From positions 896,150 through 960,149 of the forward strand of contig CM029381.1 of NCBI GenBank assembly GCA_017165825.1: a stretch of DNA of 64,000 bases, in the 5' to 3' direction. This document shows, piece by piece, positions 10,216 to 22,152 of the stretch. Position 1 is the first letter of the stretch; each line of letters opens with the position of its first letter. The DNA comes from Hepsetus odoe. Its lineage: Eukaryota; Chordata; Actinopteri; Characiformes; Hepsetidae. The notes beneath the pieces were generated by a model. The model was not told the DNA's origin and ran no database searches. It saw only the letters and a program-made list of their open reading frames with translations. Made by a program: the position numbers and the translations under genes.

Positions 10216-11541
10216 TTTACTGAAGCAAATATGTGTTTACCTTTACTACCGCTCTCATTTATTCTTCATCATTACTGGAAAATGTGGAAAACGGTCCAAG
10301 TTGGGTCCAGATTTTTGACTGGTGCTCAACATATGGCCAAACTCCATCATGCAGGCTGACAACATGGCACTGGATTTGTTCTAAACATATCGCAGAGATT
10401 ACTCCAGAAACAAATCCCATTTGTGGCGCAGTGGAGCGTGCATGCTGGCACATTAGCATCTCACGGCACTCTTTTTTTTCCTTTTTTCACAGAGTCATTT
10501 ACTGTGATTAGCTCAGTGTATTGTTCACTGGTTGGGTTTTTATTGGGCTGATTGCTAGTGTGCCGACAGATTAATGAGGCTCTAGGCAAAAGCCCTGAAG
10601 GCTCCTGCCATCAGTGCACTCAGCGTAATATATGGGACTCTAATCTAATTTGGATATAATGGCGGAGTGATGTGGGCCGCCTTCTCCCACCTCATCGCTG
10701 GAGGCGTCCTGGTGGCTTTAATGCAGATCAGCAGAGCAGGTATGAGTGATTAGGTGCTGTTCAGTACATGGAGAGATAGAGGTGCAAGTAAAAGAGGACG
10801 CTCAAGTGGCATGCGCTTCTCTGAGGAGCTTTGCTGAGGAAGCCCAGGATCTGCTTACCCTAACTAATGCCTTTCGTGATGGTCACCATGTCCAAGTGCC
10901 ATAAATTCTTGGTTGGGAGACCCCTCGAGTGTGATTTCATCCAGTCATTGTCGACAAATTCGTTGGACGTCAGTGAAGAAGGTTATGAAATTGTTAGCCG
11001 TGGGTGAACAGGGCTATGAATGATGCTGGCCATCTTGAAATGATTGTGGGCTTGTTGCATGGTGTCCGAAAGAAGACAGTGTAGACTGTACTTCAAGGAG
11101 AATTTGAGGTCATGACTGCGTTCAAGTGAAAATCCGTGATTCCAGGTTCACTGTGTAGGACATGGAGACCTTCACTCTTTCTCAACTACATTTTTCCACC
11201 GTTTTCTCTCAAGGAACATCCATCTTTTGGGCTTAATGTTCCCACTGCTCAGTAAATCTGTCCATGATCTTGTTCTTCTAGCAGAACCCTATTCACCCTC
11301 TGGACACAAGAGAGCTCTCTAATCCTATTTGCCAAAAGGTAGGAACGTATGATACGAGTTGATCAAATGTAGACAAAAAATAATGGCTGTCTCCACTTCC
11401 CTATACAGTGAACCTGGAACGACAATCATGGAACATATTCAGTCATGATCTCAAATTCTTTGTGAATGACAACATGAGCATGAGTCCATGCTGTCCTCTT
11501 TAGGAGACCATTGAAGAGGCCCACAATTGTCTCAAGACCGT
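10216..11541. other. Unassigned unique sequence
   Basis: No transposon or coding signature seen. The interval 10500-10740 is balanced in composition and non-repetitive (gattaatgaggc, taatctaatttgg), a possible conserved non-coding element. Confidence 0.3.
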
Positions 11542-11880
11542 CAGCTCATAGAATGCAGCACTGTTTTCTCATAGTAAGAAGGTCCTGGGTTCCATTCCCA
11601 GGTAGGACAGCCCAGATCCTTTCTGGGTGGAGTGGATATGTTGTCCCCATGTCTGTGAGTGTTACCTCTAGGAGCTCTGGTTCCCTTCCACCATCCAAAG
11701 ACATGCAGGTGGACTGGAGATGCTAAATTGTCCTCTAGGTGTGAGTTTGTTGGTCTGTCCTACCATGGACTGACAACCTGTCCAGGATGTGTCCCCACCT
11801 TTCGCCCTGTGAGAGCTGGGATAGACAGCACCACACACGACCCTCATCAACACAAGTGGCTCAGAAAATGAGTGAGTGAA
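11542..11880 (+). mobile_element. Family C SINE-like element, near full-length
   Basis: Diverged tRNA-like head (atgcagcactg ... gaaggtcctgggttccattc), then gatcctttctgggtggagt, ccatccaaagacatgcagg, tggagatgctaaattgtcct, ctgtccaggatgtgtcccc and a simple tail aaaatgagtgagtga. This is a widespread teleost repeat with a tRNA-like 5' part. Its 3' end resembles that of the LINE at 58991-62363. Minus-strand fragments occur at 26.9, 33.0 and 42.2 kb. Confidence 0.8.
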
Positions 11881-12300
11881 CCCGACAATAAAACAGCATT
11901 GAATTAATTGAATTTGTATAGAATAAAAAATATTAATTTAATTTTACTTCACTGTGTCACAGGACATAAACCTTAAAATCACGGCGACAAACTGATTGAA
12001 ATGTGACTGAAGGTCACTAAGTTACCAGATTTGTGCATTTAAATGAGGTTGAATTTAGTTTTTTTTTACGTTCAACTGGCTGCTGCAATTCTGAATTTAA
12101 AGCAGCCACGCTGTCATTTGTGTTTTTAAATCGTCCGTCCTTTTGGATTGTTGCTGCACAAAGTAGCTCAAATTTAGGAACGAATTACAAATAATAAATA
12201 AAATAATACATTTTATTAAAGACAGTGCTGTGCTTTTAGCTGCTGATCTCATGACTTTTTGGAAATTCGCTGTAAATTTGTCAAAGTGACTTATAAATTG

Positions 12301-12303
<3 letters not shown>
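11881..12303. other. Unassigned AT-rich sequence
   Basis: No recognised feature. Confidence 0.35.

Positions 12304-12359
<56 letters not shown>
12304..12359. repeat. (CA)n microsatellite
   Basis: About 28 pure CA units. First of four dinucleotide tracts within 550 bp. Confidence 0.97.
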
Positions 12360-12360
<1 letters not shown>

Positions 12361-12440
12361 CAAAGCACAAGAGAGACACAGCAAATATTAAATCTGTGTC
12401 TCCACAGTAATAAATTTAACAGAGTGAGCAGAGTTGTGTG

Positions 12441-12444
<4 letters not shown>

Positions 12445-12483
<39 letters not shown>

Positions 12484-12511
12484 CTCTCTCTTTCTTTCTT
12501 TTGTGTGTGTG
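12445..12511. repeat. (CT)n / (TTTC)n / (GT)n compound microsatellite
   Basis: Pure CT run, then ctttctttc units, then a short GT run. Confidence 0.95.
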
Positions 12512-12651
12512 CGAGTGCATGAACTGATGTGACAGACATGAAGTGTAAATCTGCTCTGCTGCTGAGGAGATGAACACTGAAGTGTCATGTTATTCCTGAG
12601 AGACAGCATGAAACTGGCAGCCTTTGCCATGCTGATAAACGAATACGTGCA

Positions 12652-12654
<3 letters not shown>

Positions 12655-12698
<44 letters not shown>
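12655..12698. repeat. (GT)n microsatellite
   Basis: About 22 pure GT units, complementary to the CA tracts on either side. Confidence 0.97.
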
Positions 12699-12699
<1 letters not shown>

Positions 12700-12799
12700 T
12701 CACAAAGTGGTTGAAATGTGTGTCTGCAAAATAGTATCTCAAATGGTAGAAAGTCAAATGCCTTTTTACTGCTGCGCCAGCTGCTCAGTTTTGAATAGT

Positions 12800-12801
<2 letters not shown>

Positions 12802-12847
<46 letters not shown>
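12802..12847. repeat. (CA)n microsatellite
   Basis: About 23 pure CA units. Confidence 0.97.
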
Positions 12848-12849
<2 letters not shown>

Positions 12850-13009
12850 GATAGGGAATAAAAGTCTCTTTCTGCAGGTATTTTTCTGCATTAGTTAAAA
12901 TGATATTGTTGGGGGTTATTTCTGCAAAGGTGTAACTGAGAAACAGCATGAAGTCACCCAACCCCGCCTGGCTGCTGAAGGTGTTCATGGAGTGTTTTTT
13001 ATTCTGAAA

Positions 13010-13960
13010 ACATTTACGTCAAGCCTTTCTATTACAGGTGTTCTTGCAGAGGTTATGGAAGGTGTGGATGTGTTCTTATGCCAAAAGGGAAAGTGTTTAT
13101 GCTGAGGTTTTCAAGCCGAAGATGTTTTATGTAGAAGCTTTTGTATTGAAAGTATCTATATAGAGGCTTTTACATGGACAGAGGTTTTAATACTGCGTGT
13201 TTAGAGGTTTGTTTTCTATTGAATGTTTATGTGGAGGTGTTTTAATGAACATGTTTGGGCTTTTATATTGGCGGTGTTTATGGAAAGACTTTTATATTGG
13301 TGGTGTTTATGACGAGGCATTGTACTGAATGCATTCCTGTAAAGACTTTTAAATGGAAGGTGTTTATATAAAGACTTTATATTGAAGGTATTCAAGTAGG
13401 TTTTTTTTTTTATTTGCATTTTGTTTTTTTATTTTATTTATTTGAAGAAATTTAGAAACACTTGTTTTTTATGTAGAAATGTTTGTTTCAGTTTATGTAC
13501 AAAGCCTTTCCCCAAAAAATGTTTCAGTCAAAAATTCTACATGGAGAGCTCTCATGTAAATACTTTTTATAATGACATTTTAAGTAGTTAAGCAGTCTAA
13601 AAAGTTTTACATTTTAAAGATTTTGTGCAGGTTCATGCACAAAATGAGGCTTTTATACTGAAAGTGTTTACAAACTTTTTGTTTTATACTTTTATATTAA
13701 AGGCATCTGTGTAGACATTTTTTTTGGAGATATGTATGTAGAATGTTTGCATTGTTTTAAAATTTAGAAAGTTTTGAAGTGAATACATTTTTAAGTACAT
13801 AATGAATTGTTTTTCCAGAGAAGATGTGTAATTTTGAGGATTTTTATGCCCAAAGATCTACACTGTCCTTGTTTTAGTGGAGGCTTTTATTTGGAAAGTT
13901 TTAGGAACAATTTATATTGAAGATGTTTTTGAAATGGCTTTTATTTCACAGTTCAGTGGA
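13010..13960. repeat. Degenerate AT-rich minisatellite, unit about 30 bp
   Basis: Repeated 'gaggcttttatattgaaggtg' + 'tttatgta' with heavy decay. Best preserved at 13100-13400; traces (aggcttttatact, tggcttttat) reach 13960. All frames are closed by stops. Confidence 0.7.
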
Positions 13961-14090
13961 AGCATGAATCCCCATTAAAATGATCAAATTCTAGAAACCA
14001 GTGATGAAAGTGAAGCTGAAAACAGATTGGATTCAGCAGGACATGATCCAGATGCAGATCCAGATGCAGATCCAAAGATGGTGTTTTAAG

Positions 14091-14291
14091 GGTGGTGGTG
14101 GTCTAGAGGTAGATTACTTGTCTATGGACCTATGGCTCAAGAGTTCCTTGGTTCAAATCCCACCTCTAGCACTACCATCACTGGGTCCCTGAGCAAGACC
14201 CTTAACTCTGAGTGTCTCCAGGGGGGATTGTCCCTGTAATGAGGACATGGAAGTCACTCTGGATAAGAGCATCTGCTAAATGGCATAAATG
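14091..14291 (+). mobile_element. SINE A, full-length copy
   Basis: Head ggtggtggtggtctagaggt, degenerate B-box ggttcaaatccc, body gcaagacccttaactctgag, tail ctggataagagcatctgcta + aatggcataaatg. It is followed within 140 bp by the LINE starting near 14430. Confidence 0.88.
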
Positions 14292-14462
14292 TGTTTTCAT
14301 TTTCTCTGGCCCTCGACCCCCAGCTGACCTCTGTTTGCACTATTTTTTGCTAATGATCGTTGAAGATTTAATGGGTAAATTAGCTTAGCATGAATTCTTC
14401 TCTCTATTTCTCTCTCACTTTCAGCCTTGTATTGAAGTGGAAAAAGTATCTGAACCTCTGGG

Positions 14463-16897
14463 GTTAGTTAAAATACAACCGCCAAACACTGCTGGAGCTC
14501 AAGAATCAGCCAGGATCCAGTCTTCCAGCGACTCTCCGAACAACGCTACGGGAGCTCGGTGTGCTGAGAAGACCAGGCCTTCAGTCCCCGAGATCGCCTG
14601 CTGTACCTGGCTGACTGAGAGGACATCGGAAGCGGTGTGAGAGGAAACAGAAACGCTGCAAGCGTGCTGGAATCCGGGCTCAGCTAAAGGCTAACGCTAG
14701 CCGACCGGCTATCCCGTCCGTCCTCCTCGCCGATGTCTGCTCCCTGGATAATAAACTGGACTGCATACGACTTCAGCTGACCACCCAGCATGAGTACAGA
14801 GGCTGCTGGGTTTTTGTTTTTAAGGAGACATGGCTCAGCAACAGCGTTCCAGACACCGCCATCCAGCTCGCCGAACTCTCCGTGTTTCGCTCGGACAGAA
14901 ACTCCGCTCTGACCGGCAAGACTCGCGGAGAGGCTGTGTGTTTACGTAAACACACAATGATGTACGAACGCTGTGCTAGTATCGACTCATTGTTCGACAC
15001 TGCTGGAGGTCCTTACAGTCAGGTGCAGACCGTTTTATCTGCCCAGGGAGTTCTCCACAGTTTTTATCACGGCGGTCTACGGGGCCACCCTAAGAACAGC
15101 GAGGGCCATCAGAGCAGCAAAGCGAGCTCACGCAGAGAGAATCCATGGCCACTTCAAAAACACCGGTGACACGCAACACATGTGGCAGGGCATCCAGGCC
15201 CTCACCATCTACAGGACATCTCCACCTGCCTGTGACGGTGACTCCTCCCTCCCAGATGCGCTGAACCGCTTCAACACACGGTTTGATGCTGTGAACAACA
15301 TGATAATGAGGAAGACCATCCCTCCTCCAAACAACCAGGTTCTCTGTCTGACCACGGTCGAGCTAAGAAAATCTATACTGAGAGTCAACCCATGGAAAGC
15401 TGCTGGTCCAGACAACATTCAAAGTTGTGTGCTCAGAGGATGTGCAGAACAGCTGGCAGATGTACTCACCAACATCTTCAACATCTCTCTGAGCACCACT
15501 GTTGCTTTAAGACCACCAGCATCATTCCAGTGCCAAAGAAATCATCTGTTTCCTGCCTCAATGACTACCGTCCCGTTGCACTCACGCCCATCATCACCAG
15601 GCAGCGGTGGCCTAGCGGTTAGGGCGTTAGCCGCATGATTGGAGGATTGGGGGTTCAAACCCCTTCCCAATAGGTCAATAGGTTGCCCTGAGGTACCCTT
15701 GAGCAAGGTACCATCCCCATCACTGCTCCCCAGGCGCTTTCAATAGCTGCCCACTGCTGCAAGGGTTTGAGTGTGCATGGGTTAAATGCAGAGGTCCAAT
15801 TTCGTTGTGGTTCACGTGTGCTGTGCCATGACCTCGCAATGACAAGGGTTGTCACTTTCACTTGTGCTTCGAGAGGCTGTTCATGAGGCACATCTAGTCT
15901 CAGAGCCCTTCTTCACTGGACCCCCTGCAGTTTGCGTATGAGAACGGCTTGATTATTCTGGGTTTCTCATCCCAACCACTCAACAGATGATGTAATCTCC
16001 ACCACCCTCCATCAGTTATGTCAGAATGCTGTTCATTGACTGCAGTTCAGCATTCAACACTCTGGAATCATCCCTCTGGAATCACCCCACCTGAGTGAGA
16101 AGTTGAGAAGTTGAGCCTGAACATCTCCCTCTGTTCCTGGATCCTGGACTTCCTGACTGGGAGACCCCAGTCAGTCAGGATCAGTAGCAGCACCTCCAAC
16201 ACCATCACACTGAGCACAGGAGCCCCCCAGGGCTGTGACCCACGACTGTGCAGCCAAGCACAGCTCGAACCACATCATCAAATTCGCTGATGATACAACC
16301 GTGGTGGGTCTGATCAGCGGGGGAGACGAGGCAGCTTACAGAGAGGAGATACAAGAGCTGACGGACTGGTGTAGAACCAACAACCTGTCTCTGAACGTCA
16401 ACAAGACTAAAGAGATGGTTCTTGACTTCAGGAGACCAGGTCGGGACCACTCTCCACTCACTTTCAACACCTCACCTGTGGAGATGGTCCAGAGCATCAA
16501 GTTTCTTGGTGTTCACATAACAGACAACCTTACATGGACCCTCAACACCAACTCCATCACAAAGAAAGCCCAGCAGTGTCTCTACTTCCTATGCAGACTG
16601 AGGAAAGCCCATCTCCCACCTTCCATTCTTACCATCTTCTACAGAGGAACCATTGAGAGCATCCTGAGCAGCTGCATTACTGCCTGGTACAGGAACTGCA
16701 ATGTATTAGACTGCAAGTCCCTACAACGGGTAGTGAGAACAGCTGAGAAGATCGTTGGTGTCTCTCTGCCCTCTGTACAGGACATTTTCACCAACCGCTG
16801 CATCCGCAAAGCAACCAGCATTGTGGATGATCCCTCCCACCCGTCCCACACTCTCTTCTCCCTCCTGCTATTGGGGAAAAGGTTCCGCAGCATATGA
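14463..16897 (+). pseudogene. LINE ORF2 remnant (endonuclease-reverse transcriptase), disabled
   Basis: Recognisable pieces, in order: VLLADVCSLDNKLDCIRLQL and ETWLSNSVPD (endonuclease N-terminus, about 14720-14860); LLEVLTVRCRPFYLPREF then FITAVY (about 15000-15080). There the frame jumps straight to RAIRAAKRAHAERIHGHF and MWQGIQAL, so most of the endonuclease, including any GDFN motif, is deleted. Reverse transcriptase follows: NPWKAAGPDNI, a frameshift near 15505 to IIPVPKK and NDYRPVALTPII, then SINE B, then CFERL at 15866. GAPQGC is followed by a deletion before THDC. FADD lies at 16283-16294, then NLSLNVNKTKEM, FLGVHITDNLTWT and a C-terminus ending in RFRSI at 16897. The last ~220 codons are an open frame. 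It is not functional. Confidence 0.85.
15600..15863 (+). mobile_element. SINE B inserted in the LINE reverse transcriptase
   Basis: Full-length copy: gcagcggtggcctagcggtt, B-box gggttcaaacccc, a short internal duplication (aataggtcaataggttg), gccctgaggtacccttgagc, and tail tgacaagggttgtcactttc. The LINE coding sequence resumes immediately after it with tgcttcgagaggctg (codons CFERL). The SINE is thus younger than the LINE. No clear target duplication is visible. Confidence 0.9.
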
Positions 16898-17325
16898 GCC
16901 TCCACTACCAGGATGGGGAACAGCTTCTTCCCCCTGGCCATCAGACTTTTAAACTGCTAATGTCTTCACACTTTTATTCTTCTATATCTATCTATTATCT
17001 ATTTATTTTCTTCTGCACTCTGCACTTTACTCATAACGCTGCTCTGTTACACTGTGTTGCTCCACTATACTTGTTACACTGCCCAACAACCTGGGCTGCT
17101 TTGTTACATAACACTGCGGATGAAAGTACTGTCTGTTGTGTTGTCTGTTGTCTGCACTTGTTGCCTTGTCTTGTGGCTTATGTTGTGTCCTATGTTGTCT
17201 TGTGTCTTCTGCTGTGGCTGATGCTGTCTTGTGTGTAGCACCAGGGTCCTGGAGGAACGTTATTTCATTTCACTATATACTGTGTATATGGCTGAAATCA
17301 CAATAAAAACCAACTTGACTTGAAC

Positions 17326-18394
17326 TGGAAGACCTTTGTTAATCTCCCCAGGAGTGGTCGACCTGCAAAGAGCAAAGCAACTCTTGAGCAAGTAAAGGTT
17401 TCTAAACCATGAGATTTCAAGCAAATCAAATGTTGTTGTATTGTATCCTGTAAATCAGATTAAACAAAAATAGCATAGCACATAGCATAGTGGATAATAC
17501 ATCTGCATAAAAGTGTAGTGATCAGTTTTAAAAAATGAATAAACTTTTACATTGCATCAATAGGAGGCACTATGAAAAAAAGACAAGAGCACCGTTTCTC
17601 AGCCGCTGCTTGACCAATTAAGCTTAAGCCTCCAAGTAAATAGTTGCCATGAAATACTGACTTTTTGCTGAGGATGAGATTTCATCAGGCCAAAAAATTT
17701 TCTAAATAAATCTTGGCTCAGTTAGGAGGGTGTTACTTCTTTCCCCTCTCTCTTTACATTGAAAGCCAGGCTTCCCGCACCATTAGTGAGGCTGACCTTG
17801 TGGGATAGGGGGGGTGAGGGATGATGGAGGGGGCTGTTTTTCGTGGGCTGCACCGGAATAGGAGCTGCCATAGACCACAGCTTCAGCTAATGGGGCCTGT
17901 TTGCCATGTACCATTACCTTTAGACAAGGACACCCAGGGAGACAATACACACACTTAAACACACGTTCATGCCCGAGGTGTGAAGGCCTTGAGGGTGACT
18001 GATAGGTGGACGGTTTAATGCTTTTTAGCTTCAACTTAGATTTGCATGTGGAGCGAAAGGCAAAAGTAATTTGTAAATACAATATAAAACTAAATTTACG
18101 AGTAATTCTGCACAGTAGCACTGGTACATAACTGCGGTCAGTGGTTCAAGAAGCCATTTTTAATAGTTCTACAAGAAAGAATCATTTGTTTCAGTTTTCA
18201 AAACGTCATACAGCTATTCTTCTGAAAGCTAACAGATTAATAGGCTCCTCTGATCAAGCATTAACTAAAGGTGCAATAGTCAATATTTCAGCTGTGAAGT
18301 GAACTTGACCTAAAATCAGCCAACTTACACCATTGTTTGGTGCTAACATGACATTGGAAATGCCATAGAGACCAAATCTCAAAGTTTAAATAAT
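17326..18394. other. Unassigned non-coding sequence
   Basis: No coding signature or repeat recognised. A small minus-strand frame of 112 codons (17783-18121) has no recognisable domain. Confidence 0.3.
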
Positions 18395-18835
18395 AAGCAT
18401 AACAGAGAGCACAGAAGAGAGCTGAAGAAGGGAGTGCAGACAGGTTGGAACAGGTGGAGAAGAGTGTCAGGAGTGATCTGTGACAGACGGCACCAGAGAG
18501 AGTGAAAGGGATGGCTTACAGGATGGTAGTGAGACCAGCTATGATACACAGGTTTGAGATCAAAAGACAGAAGGCGTAGCTGGAGGTGTCAGAGTTAAAA
18601 ACGATGAGATTTGCACAACATGGAGTTTATTAAAGGGACAACTCAGGCTGGATGATTTGGAGACAAAGTCAGAGAAGTGAGATTGCGTTGGTTTGGACAT
18701 GTCCAAAGGAGAGACATCAGGAGAGGATGCTGAGGGTGGAGCTGCCAGATAAGAGAAAAGAAAGGACAAACAGGTTTAAGGATGTGGTGAGAGAGAACAC
18801 ACAGTCGTTCCCTTGGACAGGAGCAGCCAAAAAGG
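18395..18835 (+). mobile_element. RTE-like LINE fragment (C-terminal ORF region), plus strand
   Basis: Decayed coding sequence for the C-terminal part of an RTE-like LINE: remnants of 'RMVVRPAM', 'RLRWFGHVQRR' (gcgttggtttggacatgtcc) and 'RMLRVELPDKRKERTN', followed by 'DVVREN'. Frames are broken by several indels. The related minus-strand fragments are at 24.5, 33.5 and 36.1 kb. Confidence 0.75.
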
Positions 18836-19246
18836 AGAAGGTGATAAAAAATCTGTGGAAAACTAGCAGTAGTTACAAAGTGAACATTTCTACAAGGCCA
18901 GGCTCAAGTTGAATGCTTGTGGAACAGTCAACAACAAACCAGACATCCTTGGATTAAGTATAGGGCTGAAAAAATGCCCTACTATTGGTCAGAAAAGTGA
19001 AAACAACATTTATCTAAGCAATAGAAATACAGGGTTTACTTCATATGTCTGGTTCCCATTTTGCTTTAATTACACATCATTTTTTTTATTAAGAAAGTGG
19101 AACTCCCTTAAAATTGTGGGTATTTAACAGTATCGTTCTTACAGCTCTCATTTCCAGACCATTTACACTCTCACACACACATACTTGTGAATAAATAGGG
19201 GCAGGAAATTGTACTGCTATTGCATTTAAACAGGAAATTAACCTTC

Positions 19247-19281
<35 letters not shown>

Positions 19282-20517
19282 TTGTATCATCTGGGTCAAA
19301 ATCAAGTTTATTTCTACTTTAGCATGATTAATAATCTCAGGTCTTAGGATAAAATCACCCACTTTTTTGGCCAAAATGAGGAAATGAGGAAAGGAACCCT
19401 CTTTTTAAGAATCATATCAATTTTCTGTGGAGCCAAAGTGTGAGGACAATGATGGATAATGTGGAAGGAACGCGCTTTAGGGTTGCAACAAACCCAAACT
19501 GATTGAGAAACCTTCTCATGAAGCCTGATCACTACTGAAGCAAAACCCAACTAGAATTATCAACATGGTACTAAAGAAAAGTAGATGTTTTTGTGCCTCA
19601 TGAAACCTTCCCATATAACAGGAAGGTTTCTACCTACCTAGGTTCCATCGATCACCAGGCCTTTAATCTCCTAGAGGAACTCTTTTCTTTGAAAGACCCA
19701 AACCCTCAACATAAAGTTATGATTTGAAAAAACGGCAAAGTAGTTTTGGGCCATTTTTCCTCAACTGTGTTCCCATTTTAAAATGTTTTTCTAGTGGCTC
19801 TGCAAGCTGAGGAACCTGCATGGTGTCTGATGGACAACAAGCCTGACATTGGTTTATAATGGTTCATAATGGTAATGGAATTACCCAGTGGCACAAAGAA
19901 CTTCTCAATGGATGGTTCTTCAAAGATTCATAATATATATTAGTGCAAAGAACTCTTTAAGGAACATGTGCAACAAATATGTAAAGTTTGTGCAACCATG
20001 GAAAGATCTCCTGGATCCATTCAACCCTCCAACTTAATGAGGAACCTTCACCTTTACTGCGCATTACGTTTCAAAGTTTGAGTTGCACTGAAAATCAACC
20101 ATACACTCTGGCTCTCCATCACCATCATCCCTGCTGCTTTCATCAGCCTCGGCTTCACTCAGGCATTTTTTCCACTTCTTTGATCAAAGGTAGAAGCACC
20201 AATAGTGGGTGTAGTGCTGCTTTCAGCAACAGCAGCTAAATAAAAAATGCCTGTACTTTGGAAAAGCCTCACGTTCTCCGACTCCCTGGCCTTACTGTGG
20301 TTATGGAGAGTTCATGCGTTGACCAGACATGGTTAGTTTACTTTCTGAACAGGATTGATGGACTTATTTATGTAAATACTTTATCAAACCCTCTTCTCTG
20401 AGGCTCAACCTTGCTGGTGTACATTTGGAAATTGAATTCCATTTGCTGATGCACTGTTTGGGTTGGCCAACCTGGCGTCCAGCAGGAAAACAGTGTAGCG
20501 GAGTAGCCATTTGATCT
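18836..20517. other. Unassigned sequence with one (GA)n tract
   Basis: Contains a pure (GA)n run at 19251-19279. Otherwise no feature recognised; 19870-19970 has short 'aagaact/ggttctt' motifs like those at 7.8-8.3 kb. Confidence 0.35.
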
Positions 20518-21739
20518 AAAGTACTATGTAAAAGTCTTGAGCCCCCTCATTTCTTATTTTTTTGCATCCAAAGAGCCAGACGTTCTTGTGTTTTTAATGT
20601 AATGTTGAGGAACAGTCATTAAGGTATGAATTTCCATCTTGAATGAGACAAAATAGTCAAACAGAGAGGGGACATTTGGAAGAGTGTAAGGGAAATGGAA
20701 ATGGGCATATGGAAGAGGCCACATGAAGCTCCCTTCCTAGATTGCAATCAAATAAATTTCCCCCAACACCACGTTTATCTCTATCTCACTTGGATCCATC
20801 CTCGTTCATAAAGGAGCTGGCATGAGGGTACTTTGCTCCCAAGCCCACCATGATCATCTAGTGCATGCAGAGATTTCAGGGAATTGGGACCAAAGTTGTG
20901 TGTTCACCGTCTCTCTGAATCCTCTAACGGTGGTGACCTCCAACCTGAGACGCCACTTCATCACGATCAAGAGTCATTGGGTAATCTCAGGGTCAGAGCA
21001 ACAAGAACGCAGTGACCGAAAAATAAGAAGAGGTCAAAATGACATGATGAGCTGAGGGTAAGGATCAAGTGTCAGCTGTGATTACTTTTGTTCACTCAGT
21101 ATCTCGCACACACACACACATAAAAGTAAACATGAGCGTTCAGCTTTTGGCACAGTGCTCACTGCGATCGAAAGAGTGTTTGCCTTTACAAAACAAGCAA
21201 GCAAACAAACTTGTCATCTGTGCCAAGATGAGAAATAAACAACATTTTGGCAGTGAAATCTATGGCCGCTGGAAAAAAAAAAACAATAATTATTCTGGCT
21301 TTGGAAAAGGGCTGCATGACACTTTTAATAACCTAGCACCTCTTTCAGAGCTAACAACACACACACACACAATATTTTTCGCAGAGTAATAAATATCACA
21401 AGGCAGGGCCTCCATAGATCAGGCTAGTTTGTGCAGGGTATAGCCAAGATGCTCCATGGGATTGGGTGGGCAAGGAAAATGTTCTTGCTGAAAGAAGCAA
21501 CTGTCAGGAGGGATTATCAGGGCAGACTTAACATTAATTAACAGACAAATAACATGCACAGGAAATCCATTATAAAAGGTTTCCCAGCAGGTTGCTGTCC
21601 AAAGCATCACACTGCTTCTGCCAGATTGCCTTCTTCCCTAATTGTATCCTCTGTCTTCTCTGGTGAGAAACTCAAATGGACCATCAACATGATACATGTG
21701 GACATTCCTTCACTTCCCATATGCATCAATGAAACTTGA
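20518..21739. other. Unassigned sequence
   Basis: Begins with 'ctatgtaaaagtcttgagcc', resembling 'actgtgcaagcatattgagc' at 46530, so it may be a small fragment of the same dispersed repeat. Short CA runs at 21106-21120 and 21357-21372. No coding signature. Confidence 0.3.
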
Positions 21740-21910
21740 GGCAGCGATGGCCCAGTGGTTAGGGACTAGGCCCCAGAATCAGAAGGTTGTGGGTCTGAAT
21801 CCCAGACCAGTAGGTTGCCCTAAGATACCCTTAAGCAAGGTACCATCCCCATCACTGCTCTCCGGTTGCTTTCAATAGCTGCCCCCTGCTGCACGGTGTG
21901 TATGGTTAAG
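21740..21910 (+). mobile_element. SINE B, 3'-truncated copy of a head-to-tail pair
   Basis: Head gcagcgatggcccagtggtt, B-box-like gggtctgaatccc and body, ending at 'tatggttaag' where the tail should begin. The next copy starts at once. Confidence 0.85.
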
Positions 21911-22152
21911 GGGCAGCAGTGGCCTAGTGGTCAGGGAGTTGGCCCCAGGATCGGACTGTTGTGGGTTTGAATCCCACACCAGTAGGTTTCCCCGAGATAC
22001 CCTTGAGCAAGGTACTGTCCCCATCACTTTTTCCCTCTGCTGCACATGTCTGAGTATATAGATAAAATGCAGTAAAATATGTCATTTCATTGTGTCTCAC
22101 TTTGTTGCGTACTCACAATGATGAGAATAGTCCCTTTCACTTTACTTTCACT
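21911..22152 (+). mobile_element. SINE B, second copy of the head-to-tail pair
   Basis: Head ggcagcagtggcctagtggt, B-box gggtttgaatccc and a diverged tail (aatgatgagaatagtccctt + tcactttactttcact). The missing tail of the first copy does not reappear after this one, so this is not a simple nested insertion. A deletion or recombination between copies is likely. Confidence 0.85.

Larger units (their letters stand above)
14430..17325 (+). mobile_element. CR1/jockey-group LINE, degenerate copy with internal deletion
   Basis: Non-LTR retrotransposon on the plus strand. It starts near 14430 and ends after an AATAAA (17302-17307) with a CAACTTGACTTGA tail near 17325. It has a pre-endonuclease leader, a truncated apurinic-type endonuclease, a reverse transcriptase and a C-terminal domain in broken frames. 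A SINE B copy interrupts the reverse transcriptase at 15600-15863. A second, more decayed member of the same family lies at 55763-56645. Exact clade (CR1, Rex1/Babar) cannot be fixed by eye. Confidence 0.85.

Noticed and set aside
12259..12630. Open frames over (CA)n, (CT)n and (GT)n tracts, and similar ones at 25673-26395, 30213-30506, 45790-46106 and 51463-51774
   Set aside because: Poly-dipeptide frames (TH, VC, LS, RE) are a direct result of dinucleotide repeats. There is no initiation or splice context and no recognisable domain.
15600..15863. Target-site duplication around the SINE B in the LINE reverse transcriptase
   Set aside because: No convincing direct repeat of 5 bp or more could be matched on both sides; the insertion is supported only by the resumed coding sequence.
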